A stretch of DNA of 64,000 nucleotides. Source: Gelatoporia subvermispora B (taxonomy: Eukaryota; Basidiomycota; Agaricomycetes; Polyporales; Gelatoporiaceae). The notes below the pieces were generated by a model. That model had not been told where the DNA came from. It was given only the letters and a program-made list of their open reading frames with translations, and made no database searches. The translations under genes were made by a program, and so were the position numbers. This document shows positions 1 through 8,858 of this stretch, in pieces. The stretch covers positions 2,004,803-2,068,802 of the forward strand of contig KB445793.1 in NCBI GenBank assembly GCA_000320605.2, in the 5' to 3' direction. How positions within the stretch are numbered: the first letter of the stretch is position 1; the number at the start of each line of letters is the position of its first letter.

Positions 1-2
1 TC

Positions 3-1424
3 CACTTCAGCGCGGTCCCGCACCTCGAGCGCGCCCGCGCATACCTGGCACGCAGCACGAAGCAGCCGATAGACATCTTCGTCGACTCGTGCGCCGAGGC
101 GGACCACTTGGCGGGCACGACGCTATTCCGGGACGAGTTCGACCGGGCGTTCGAGCTGGTGCTCCCGCAGATCGCGCGCTGGCGCTCGCTCACGCTCAAG
201 GTGCGCGACCTCGGGTGCAAGGCGCGCGCGCGCAAGTGGCTCTCGTCGTGCGGCCCCGCGCCGCGCCTCACGCGCCTGCAGCTGTGGCACATCGAGGACT
301 GGGGCAGCCCCGAGGGCCTGTTCACCGCGATCGGCCCGCCGCCCGTGGTCGTGTTCGACGGCACGCTCCCCGCGCTCGAAGATCTCTCGCTCATCGGCGT
401 GAACCTCCCCTGGGCGCGCTCCCCCTTTCTCTCCGGGCTCCGCTCGCTCGAGCTCGGCGTGCACTCGGACGACGTCCGCATCCCGTTCGACCTCTGGCGC
501 GCGATGCTCGTCGCCTCCCCCGCGCTCGAGCGCCTCAAGCTGCACTACTCCGGCCCCCGCGCAGGCGGCGCGCCCTGGCCGCCCGCCCCGCGCGTCCTGC
601 TCCAGCACCTCACGGACCTGTCCCTCGAGGCGCTCGACCCGCCGTACGCGCGCGCGCTGCTCGACACGCTCGACCTCCCGAACGTGCGCGCGCTGCACCT
701 CGAGCTCGCCGAGCAGGACTTTACGCCGTTCGTCGCGCACCTCGCCGGGCACGCGCCACTCAACGGGGACGCGCACGCGCACGAGCCTCCGGCAGAGCCG
801 CGCGGGCCGCTGTTCCCGCGGCTCTCGGCGCTGTCGCTCTCCGCGCTCGAGTGCAGCGCGGACGCGTGGCGCGCGCTGCTCGACGCGTCCCCCGGCGTGG
901 CCAGCCTCGACGCGGACTTCGACCCCGCGCGCATGCCGGAGGGCTTCTTTGACGCGCTCCTGCGGCGGCGCGGCGGCGCGCCGCTGGGTGCGAATGGGAA
1001 GGGCAAAGCCAGGGAGCGCGAGGGGATGGCGTGCGAGAGCGTGGTCCTGCCGAAGCTCGCGACGCTCAAGGTCGCGGGCGTCGCGGGGGAGATGCTCCGG
1101 CGGCTACATGAGGTGCGTGCGCGCGCGGGGTGTCCGGTCGAGTGTTGGATTGTGGACGAGAGGAGGAGGGATCGGGAGGCGGAGGAACTGGAGGGGATCG
1201 TCCGCACGGAGGGCGGGCGGTGGGAGTGGTTTAGGGACGAGGAGGCGGAGGATGAGGATGAGGATGAGGCAGGAGACGAGGAGGATTATAGCGCGGATGA
1301 GGATGAGGATGAGGATGAGAGGGATGAAGGCGGGTCGGTGGAGGGGCGTGATACGGGTGCGGAAGGAGGAGAGGAGCTGTACGAGGAGGGAGAGGAGCCC
1401 GACGGCAGTCTGGGTGAGCGCTAG
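3..1424 (+). CDS. F-box/LRR-like protein, 5'-partial
   Basis: The reading frame is open from base 3 to a TAG at 1422-1424, so the true start lies to the left of the window. The part seen is about 473 residues. The opening residues resemble the segment that follows the F-box in the large polypore F-box-like family (alternating polar and hydrophobic residues, then a run of aromatic and Leu-rich repeats such as LTRLQLWHIEDW and LPALEDLSLIGVNL). No F-box is visible here and would sit upstream. Leu/Ala-rich irregular repeats fill the middle. The last ~100 residues are strongly acidic, made mostly of Asp-Glu repeats encoded by a GATGAG simple repeat. The gene is very rich in G+C. Known members of the family are thought to be SCF ubiquitin-ligase substrate adaptors; function here is inferred from type only. 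No intron is needed in this part. Confidence 0.7.
   Translation, partial: HFSAVPHLERARAYLARSTKQPIDIFVDSCAEADHLAGTTLFRDEFDRAFELVLPQIARWRSLTLKVRDLGCKARARKWLSSCGPAPRLTRLQLWHIEDWGSPEGLFTAIGPPPVVVFDGTLPALEDLSLIGVNLPWARSPFLSGLRSLELGVHSDDVRIPFDLWRAMLVASPALERLKLHYSGPRAGGAPWPPAPRVLLQHLTDLSLEALDPPYARALLDTLDLPNVRALHLELAEQDFTPFVAHLAGHAPLNGDAHAHEPPAEPRGPLFPRLSALSLSALECSADAWRALLDASPGVASLDADFDPARMPEGFFDALLRRRGGAPLGANGKGKAREREGMACESVVLPKLATLKVAGVAGEMLRRLHEVRARAGCPVECWIVDERRRDREAEELEGIVRTEGGRWEWFRDEEAEDEDEDEAGDEEDYSADEDEDEDERDEGGSVEGRDTGAEGGEELYEEGEEPDGSLGER
1247..1320 (+). repeat. GATGAG/GAGGAT simple repeat coding an acidic tail
   Basis: Two runs of near-perfect six-base repeats, separated by about 30 bases, encode alternating Asp and Glu near the C-terminus of the F-box-like protein. 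Such tracts vary in length easily. Confidence 0.8.
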
Positions 1425-2062
1425 CCACCTGCATCTCATGGGCCCCCCTTCTCCGCACCTGCATCCGCACCAAAAGGCCTGCGCATTATGTGCGCGCACC
1501 TAGTCTTCTTGCCCTTGAACGGTCCCGCCCCGAGCTCCCCACGCACGTCCGAGCCTACCGCACACACCCGCACACACTCTTCCCCCACATGCACAATCAG
1601 CACGCACACCATCTGCACCCCCCTCCCCTACCCCCTGCTCACCACACATCATTGGTTTGTCACACCACATACGCGCACCGCTCCCCCACTTGTTGTATGC
1701 CCCACCCTACTCTAGCTTCCAGCGCGTTCGCCGCAGCGCGCCGCTCGATGTTGTAGTGTGTATTATAGTAGCTCTGTATGTAGCCCTAGGCGGTGACATA
1801 CGGCCTCTTGTGTTACTGTACATAGTACGATCGCGTCTCCTCCTTGCCCAGCCCCCACCAGCCGCTTTTGCCAGCTGCTCCCGTGGCGGCACGACCGACG
1901 TCTACTGTTTACGCATTGTCCCGACAGGCGAGGCACGGTCCGTCGATGCCCATACCTACAGTACGTTTCCAGCGACATCGCACACATCCCGGCGTCCTTG
2001 CATACAAGTTCTACTTCCGAGTCTTGCACATCGTGGACGCGCGGCCGAGCGCCCGCGCTGTC
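1425..2062. other. Intergenic region, convergent genes
   Basis: About 640 bases between two convergent genes. It starts with C- and CA-rich low-complexity sequence (about 1560-1700) and holds no ORF with recognisable content. It is probably the shared 3' region of both genes. Confidence 0.6.
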
Positions 2063-3329
2063 TCACGACCGCGTCTTCTCGGCGCAGACGGCCTCCTCAG
2101 CGGGCTCCTCGACAGCCGCGGGGATCCCGAGCCGGATGCGCGCCTGCTCGAGCGCGCGGAGGACGTCCGCGGCGAAGGACGCGTCCGATGGGAGGTTCAG
2201 CGCGCGAGAGAGGGCGGGGATCGCGTGTCGGCTCAGCAGGAGATACGGCGGCGCGGATGCAGATGCGGAGGGTGGTGGCGCGGAAGGGTCGTGTTCTGGT
2301 TCGGGTGTGGATGGGTTGGAGGGAGAACGCGAGGAGGGGGCGGAGGGAGAGGAGGGAGAGGAGGCAGTTGAGGGGAGGGGAGGCCGCGGGGCGTATTCGG
2401 CGTAGATCTCGTCTAGTTCGGGGCTGGGTTCGGGCACGATCGCGCCCTGCTCTACGAATTGCTCTAGGTACTGCGAAGCCTTCCACGCTGCGATGGGCCG
2501 TACATGAGCATGGAGTTGATGCATCAAGGAAGTGGGACGTACCGCGGTAGTGCGACCACGAGCGCCACGCGCAGAAGAAGAACGGAAAATTGGGTATGAT
2601 CGCTGTGCTCTATCAGTACGCGGCGCAAGACCGGAGACAGGAACGCGGGGCACGCACGGATGAGCATGAACGGCGCGGTGAACGGCGCGATGGCGAGCCA
2701 GGCGAGGAAGCCCTTGCGGTGCCGTGGTGTGCGCTTCTCGAGCAGCGCACGCAGGTGTGGGAGCGGCGTCGTGCACAGGGACGCCGGGTAGATGAGCGGG
2801 ATCTGCGGGTGGTCCGCCGGCCGCAGCTTGCCCGCGTCGCTGAAGCGCAGCGACGGTCCGAGCGAGGGGTCGACGGACTTGAGCGCGAGCTCCTCGAAGT
2901 CGAGCCGGTCGATGAGGCGCTCGCCGTACAGGAAGGCGCGGCGCTGTGGGGGAGTTAGCGGTCTGTGCTGGTCGTGTGCATGCGACGTGGGTCAAGGCCA
3001 CCGGGATTCCTGAACGGCCCGTCGCGAGCATCCCGCAAGCTGTGCTCCGGTGCCTTTGCAGTACAACATGCTCCCGAATGAACAATACGTACCTTCCAAT
3101 TTCCCTCGGGTGCCTTCCCGAGGCCTGCCCACAGACCAGCCGCTTTGGTGGTGACCCATTTGCCCCAGTTATTCCGCTTATGTTGCGGGCTCGGCGGAGG
3201 TGTGACGAAGTGGTAGTACGTCAGGTGCGCCGGGACCGCAGAAGCACTGGCAGACGCATTTGTCGCGGCGGGTGCGAGCGGCAGCGCGATGATGCGCATG
3301 GTGCGCGTCGCGCGAGGCAAGACAGACAT
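2063..3329 (-). CDS. Mitochondrial K+/H+ exchange-related protein (Mit_KHE1 family), intact copy
   Basis: Four exons join in phase: 3329-3093, 2943-2658, 2602-2543 and 2487-2063, giving 335 residues. The order of motifs fits the fungal Mit_KHE1 family: an N-terminal AHLTYYHFVTPP segment, the KWVTTKAAGLWAGLGKAPEG block, an arginine-rich GERLIDRLDFEE block, the PADHP region, a hydrophobic stretch ending in PFMLIPIIPNFPFFF, then WRSWSHYRAWKASQYLE. The C-terminal third is Pro/Ser-rich followed by a Leu-rich helix. The family is linked in yeast to potassium/proton exchange across the inner mitochondrial membrane; that role is known for the family and inferred here. A broken second copy lies upstream at 4627-5906. 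Confidence 0.85.
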
Positions 3330-3593
3330 TGTCCACAGATTGCTGTTCTATTTTGTAACGGTTCCGAAGACAAGCAAGTTATCGGGAGAGGGGAACTCAG
3401 GGAAAAGCCTACAGAATATCGACGCCTGCGAATGGACGCGTGGAGGCGCGGCGCGTCATAATGCAATGACGGCCACGTGGACCCCACGTGGTCTAGCCTG
3501 TCACAGGCGCCCTCCACATCCGAGCCGCCATCGTCCTGTACATCCGCCACGATAGCCAACCCATAAGCGCATCGGTCACTCCAAGGTTCATGA
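3330..3593. other. Short intergenic gap
   Basis: About 260 bases between the start of the intact Mit_KHE1 gene and the stop of the next minus-strand gene. It would hold the promoter of the former. A CACGTG-like motif occurs twice near 3473-3489 (CCACGTGG and CCACGTGG), a candidate binding site for bHLH factors. Confidence 0.5.
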
Positions 3594-4624
3594 TCAACTG
3601 CAATAGTACACGCAAGAGAGGCAAGGATCATGATAGTGTGCCAGTTTCTCGTCGCGGATTATCTCATCGAAAAACACTCCCACTAGTGATGGCCGGCAGT
3701 TTTCGATCGTCTCGTCGTCGTGATCCAGGGCGTATTTCACGAACTTCGCCATCAGTTCCATGAAATACACGACCTTGTCTTCGCAAGTCGTGGTCGGACG
3801 GCTGTTGAACAAGATCGCCGTCTTTGATCTGTGCTCGAGAAATTGCAACTTGTAGATTGACTCATATGACAAACCCGGGACTTCGATGAAGGGGACAAGT
3901 AGCAAGCGCAATCGGGAAACATCCTGGACATTATCAATGGCTTCCATGACCTCCTCCTCGTCCATGTTTTCCAGTACGCTATTGCGCCGCACCGATTCAA
4001 CCGGGGGGACCTTGTCGGGAATTGTGAGTTTGCTTTCGAGCTCCAAGTCATCGATCGCACCTACGTAACACAGTTGACATTTCTTCGATACTCTACTCGG
4101 AAATGAAGATAGAATGACTTACCCTCGAAAAGGCAAAGTAATTTGGCCACACGCTTGACCTCATTGATATCGAAGTGACTGAGGACGCTGACTTGCATCA
4201 TCCGGTTACTGGTGACTACGCAACCGTACTCGTGGACGGCTGAGTCAACAACGTACTTGTACTCTTGTGCCCAGGCCGAGTCAACCGGTCTTTGTGGTGA
4301 TAATATTCCGACAGAAAGAATACCACTTCCTGGTGGCAGAGTATCAGAGAGTGACCACATGTCAGGTTTGGGCACGTCCCAGTGGTGTTTGGGGATAAAG
4401 AGCTCCGCAGGATACCCCAGGGAATGTATGTAGATAGCCATATCTTTCAGATGAGCGTCCATTGATTCGCATCTTTCATTTTGCAGCTTCCGCATCTCCT
4501 TCTGACCGCAATCAGTGTGGAGGTGGGCCAATCTTGGATTCCGCTGGGCGACGTGGAATGGCAGGGCTGGGTATGATATCTTTCCAGCTGCGATTTGAAG
4601 ATAGAGCATGACACAAAACGACAT
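3594..4624 (-). CDS. Unrecognised two-exon protein between the Mit_KHE1 copies
   Basis: Exon 1 is 4624-4123 and exon 2 is 4060-3594. The intron has a good GTAAGT donor and TAG acceptor, and the join (phase 1) gives one 322-residue frame. I do not recognise the family. The first half has conserved-looking stretches (HSLGYPAELFIPKHHWDVPKP, then VGILSPQRPVD); the second half is acidic and helical. There is no signal peptide or membrane segment. The chosen ATG is the first in frame, but bases just after it look like an intron end (pyrimidines then GCAG), so the true 5' end may be different or may have been lost: the start lies only two bases from the stop of the decayed Mit_KHE1 copy. It could be a 5'-truncated gene carried in or trapped by the duplication. 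Confidence 0.55.
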
Positions 4625-4626
4625 GA

Positions 4627-5906
4627 CTAGCTAGACACTGAGTTGGAGCTAAGCCGTAGTGGTGGTCGAAGTCGAGTGTTCGAATCGGGCTGGCTGTGGC
4701 TGTCGCGATCGGCGGCATGATCTCGGCATGGTCGTGGCTCCTCAACGCTCTCGGGGATCCCGAGTCGGATGCGCGTCTGCTCCAGCGCGCGGAGGACGTG
4801 CGTTGCGAAAGACACGTACGGTGGGAAGTTCAGCACGCGCGAGAGTGCGGAGATCGCGGGCCGACTTAGCAGGAGGTGCGGCGGCGCGGAAGGTGGCGGC
4901 ACGGAGGGGCCGGTTGAGAGTTGGGAGGGCGAGGGTGAGGAGGAGGCAGTTGAAGGGAGGGGAGGTCGCGCGAGGCACTCGGCGTAGATTTCGTCGAGCT
5001 CAGGGCTTGGCTCGGGCACGATCGCGCCCTGCTATACGAATTGCTCTAGGTAGTACTGCAAGGCCTTCTACGCTGCGGGCGCGTGAGTGGGTGCTGAATG
5101 CATGATGGATGCACAGGCGGGACGTACCGCGGTAGTGCGACCACGAGCGCCACGCGCAGAAGAAGAACGGGAAGTTGGGTATGATCGCTGTGTCCTATCA
5201 GTATGAGGCGGGGCGCGGGAGGCGGAATGGAGGGTACGCACGCACGAGCATGAAGGTGCGGTGAACGACAGTGAGTCAGGTGAGGACGCCCTTGCGGTAC
5301 CACGGCGTGCGCTTCTCAAGCAGCGCGTGCAGGTGCGGGACGCTGGGTAGATGAGCGGGGTCTGTGGGTGGTCCGCCGGCCGCAGCTTGCCCGCGTCGCT
5401 GAAGCGCAGCGACGGCCCGAGCGAGGGGTCGACGTACTTGAGCGCGAGCTCGAAGTCGAGCCGGTCGATGAGGTGCTCGCCGTACAGGAAGGCGCGGCGC
5501 TGTGGAGGAATTAGCGGGTCGCACCGCACCGGTTGTTTGCATGTCGCAAGGCGGATGGTATATGATTCAAATGCACGGGAGGGTTTCAACACTCGCCGAG
5601 AACGTTGTGCCGGTTGTGCCGGTTGTGTAGCTCCGGGTACTCCTGCATCATATATGCTTTCCAACAAGTCAATGATACATACCTTGCGGGTTCCCTCGGG
5701 TGCCTTTCCGAGGCCTGCCCACAGACCAGCCGCTTCTGTGGTCACTCATTTGCCCCAGTGATTGCCCTTAGGCTGCGTGCTCGGTGGCGATATGACGCGT
5801 AAGTGAGGTGCCCCGGGACCGTAGAAGCAGACGCGTTTGTCGCGGCGGGTGCGAGCAGCAGTGCGATGATGCGTATAGAGCGCATTGCGCGGGGCAAGAC
5901 AGACAT
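4627..5906 (-). pseudogene. Decayed second copy of the Mit_KHE1 gene
   Basis: Nearly the whole length of the intact gene at 2063-3329 is repeated in the same orientation, including the positions of all three introns. It carries several lesions. Bases are lost after the HLTY codons in exon 1. A Trp codon has become TGA (5746-5748). About 19 bases are missing in the PADHP-to-LEK region of exon 2, shifting the frame, and a further Trp in exon 2 has become TGA. In the last exon the Trp of AWKAS has become TAG and the Glu of VEQG has become TAG. The last ~130 codons are still open. The independent lesions show loss of function rather than a sequencing slip. It arose by tandem or dispersed duplication; the intact copy probably removed selection. 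Confidence 0.9.
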
Positions 5907-6297
5907 TGCCCGCAGAGTGTAATAGTACATATAATACATTCTTACATCAATAAACTTCAAGTCCCTGAGGCGTCCGAAAAGTAGCGATGGATTAATATCA
6001 CCCGATCAGAGGCTAGGCGGGTTGTCAGTCAGACACTCCAGGACCAACGGCAACCACGGCAGGTCGTGGGCGACACGGGAAACAGAGATGGTATGGTTAT
6101 GCCTCTAGCAGAAGTTTTGGGTGTGTGGGTGTGTCGATAGGATGGCGACGGAGTCATTCAGCAAATGCTGGATGATGCCACAAAAGGTCTTCTGGTGATC
6201 CAAGCCCATCCGCAGTGGCAGGAGAGATGATACTGCCTCCCTTTGAGTAAGTAAGCCACCACTCTGCGCACAAATCTATGACATATTTACAAACCTC
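5907..6297. other. Intergenic region
   Basis: About 390 bases between the start of the pseudogene and the stop of the next minus-strand gene. No coding potential or repeat was recognised. Confidence 0.5.
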
Positions 6298-6627
6298 TTA
6301 CTCCTCATCTCTCGGCAACTTTGCGGCCTCCTCCAGCGCCTTGCGCCGGCTGCCGAACATCAGCTCGACATAGTCGGCGCCGCCCAGGACACGACCCTCA
6401 GCATCCTTCCTGGCTTTGCCGGCCTTTGCTTTGAGGTTCGCCCGCTTCTTCTGCTCAGCTGGAGCAGAGTGGGCCGCTGTCGCCTTCACGGGGGCTTGGA
6501 AGGCTGCCACGGATGGGGCGGACGTCGCCTTCTTTTGCTTTTGCTGTAGAGCTCCGTTATGAACATGTGCAGGTTTTCAGGGCTGATCACTTACTGCTCT
6601 CTTGTGGAACTTGGCGCTGCGACCCAT
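6298..6627 (-). CDS. Small basic conserved protein (MGRSAK type)
   Basis: Exon 1 is 6627-6595 and exon 2 is 6543-6298, giving 92 residues. The short first exon encodes MGRSAKFHKRA and is followed by a 51-base intron with GTAAGT donor and ACAG acceptor. The protein is rich in Lys and Ala, with a conserved-looking C-terminal block GGADYVELMFGSRRKALEEA ending in PRDEE. Small proteins opening with MGRSAK are common in Agaricomycete genomes as hypothetical proteins. The basic N-terminus suggests a nuclear or nucleolar, RNA-binding role, but that is inference. No signal peptide or membrane segment. Confidence 0.7.
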
Positions 6628-7335
6628 GAGGAAAGCTAGAGAGACAGGGAGGACATGAAAATGTGAGGTCCTCCCGATCAGAAAGCCCGTGCAGTTTCTC
6701 GGGCGCTTGTGAGCATAATTTCCATTTGGAGACCGACGATCTGGTGTGGCTCGTCTGTTCAACGCCTCTGTCCACGCCTGGCGATTTTTGGGGGCATGGA
6801 TCTCTGATACCTCCAATACCTCTCAATGACGATTACATGACCGTGGGCTACATCCAAATTGAACGTCATAGTCAGGAGCTTCTGCATGATGCTCCTCCAT
6901 AAAGATCTCTTCGGATGCTGCCAACCCGCCTGCTCGACTCGTCCTCTGCAGTCACACTTCTCACCTTGGTATCTTGCCAAATTTCATTGTTCTCTCTCTT
7001 TGGCACTCTGTGCATCATGTCACGATACAAATCGCTTGCATCTGATAGGGACGACTGACGTTGATGACTATCTTTGAAATGGAGAGGAAACTCCGATTGA
7101 AAGGTCGTAGAACAAAGGCATGAGCGTATTTGGGTCAAGGACGACGATGCCACGCCTGCGGCTTACTTTCTCTGGTCTTGCAACTATAAAACAGCCACAG
7201 GCCCCTTCCATTGGAACCTACTTGATCTAATACTGCGAGTAGTGACTATCGGCATCGTCTTTACAGACCCCCCCATTCCGGTAAATTGTCCATGCCTACT
7301 TTCCTTTGTGCATTCTGATGCAAATATCCGCACAG
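6628..7335. other. Region upstream of the second F-box-like gene
   Basis: About 700 bases. It must hold the promoter of the small basic protein (minus strand) and probably the 5' exons of the F-box-like gene to the right. Several short plus-strand frames exist, but none has recognisable F-box sequence and I could not assemble exons with confidence. Confidence 0.4.
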
Positions 7336-8748
7336 AAAGACTTTGAATTTTCTCCTGAAGATGACAGAACCGTCCGGGATCCACATCACTGATAGAACGC
7401 TTCCCGATGTGGCCGCCTTCTGCAACTTGCTCGCTCTTTCCAGAGGGCCGACTGCACATCCGAATCTAAGGGAAATCTCCGTCATACTGGCCAAGGATAT
7501 CTCAGACAGACACAACTCCCAGTTCATTCTGCTCAGCAAGATCCTTGCGGGAGTGATTGCCCGCGGAACTCGCCTGGAAACTCTACGTCTCTCGCCGGCT
7601 GAGGCCATTCTGTCACAAGATCTGCCGGATCAGACTCTTCGCAACCAGATACACGCGCTGTCTAATCTCAAGGTCCTTGCACTCCGAGATGCCGCCTCAG
7701 AAGCGGGCGCACTTCTAACAGGTCTGCGTTGTCGCCTCACGGATCTCGCGTTGGGCAATACCGAGGAGACAGCAGGTCAGGATATCGCTCCGTATCTGAC
7801 CAACCTCTGTAATTCGCTGGTCACGCTCCAACTATTTCGCACAAATCTTTGGCATATATCCAACATTTTTCGACGACTGAAGAGACTTATACTGGAAGAT
7901 ACCCATGTCCAGGATATCAAGCCGCTCATAACCGCATTCCCAGAGTTACTCGAGTTCAAGTTCCTGGCTGTGAGGGGCGGGGTGATTGCCAGTAGGGACC
8001 AGCTAGAAGATGTTCGTACACAAAACCGAGCCCAGCAGGTGCAACCATCCGCGTCGTCCGGAGACCAGTACACTGTCGTCGGATATACGTGGCCGAGCCT
8101 CGAACATGTCCAGGGAGACATCGACGGTCTATACATGCTCGGAATCAGATGTCCCATCCGTCATCTGTATATCCACCCACTGGTATCCGTCAATCAGAAC
8201 AAGTTTCGTGCATTGATGGACGATGGCATTCCCGAGTATGTTTCGCTCGACATATTGCTACGCGATTACTACGTCCACAGGCTCGTCGACCTTTTTCCCG
8301 CGCATGTGTTTCTTCCTGCACGACTACGATTGAGATTCTGGTTTAGGGACTATACTCGATCGGTTCCTGAAGTTCTGGTGCGTATTCCTTCAGCCTGTCG
8401 GGGGATTGCTTCTTCACGGTGTCCTGAAATTGCCTCGTGCAGAACTGTATACTGCGTCTGCTGGAAAGGCTACCGACCGCAGACATTGTCATCCAATTCA
8501 AGGAAATCCAAGCACACATGAAGTATTTCACAAGTATGGACGTGGAATCTTTCGCAGACCGTGTATGGGCCTCTTGCCGCGCCGTGCAGTTCCTCTGTGT
8601 CAATCTCGGTCAGGTCCCTTTCTACTGGGGCAACACTGCCTCAAAAGCCGATTATAAGCGAATACCACAAAGAATCAGTAACGCACTGGGAGAGCAGGTA
8701 CTGCATGGGAAGGGATTAGATAGGGCTGGCGTAGATTACAACGTATAG
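7336..8748 (+). CDS. F-box/LRR-like protein, 5' end unresolved
   Basis: Two exons are clear: about 7336-8377 and 8443-8748, separated by a 65-base GTGCGT...CAG intron in phase 0. The visible protein is about 447 residues. Its opening looks like an internal exon: the frame starts after a stop at 7316-7318, next to a CACAG acceptor. Sequences such as HITDRTLPDVAAFCNLLA and HPNLREISVIL are typical of the polypore F-box-like family, with weak leucine-rich repeats in the middle (LSNLKVLALRD, LVTLQLFRTNLWHI). An ATG at 7361 could serve as a start if no upstream exon exists. The F-box itself was not found. The gene converges on the reductase gene, with about 110 bases between their stops. Confidence 0.65.
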
Positions 8749-8858
8749 TGTCTGCGATTCGTAAAGCGCTCCACATCAGTCTCGCCTGCCATGTGTACTC
8801 TAACCCCCACAAGATTGTACATTCATTTGACATACTCGAAAGACTTGCTGCTGAGTTC

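Noticed and set aside
123..1207. Long minus-strand and second plus-strand frames over the first gene
   Set aside because: They are shadows of a G+C-rich coding exon; their Arg/Ala/Pro-rich products have no family-like pattern, while the frame ending at 1424 has leucine-rich repeats.
2063..3085. A single 340-codon minus-strand frame as the Mit_KHE1 gene
   Set aside because: Its first two thirds are out of the family frame. Only the four-exon model gives the family motifs; the last exon alone shares this frame.
8443..8748. A separate small gene
   Set aside because: A 65-base intron joins it in phase to the exon ending at 8377, so it is the last exon of the F-box-like gene.
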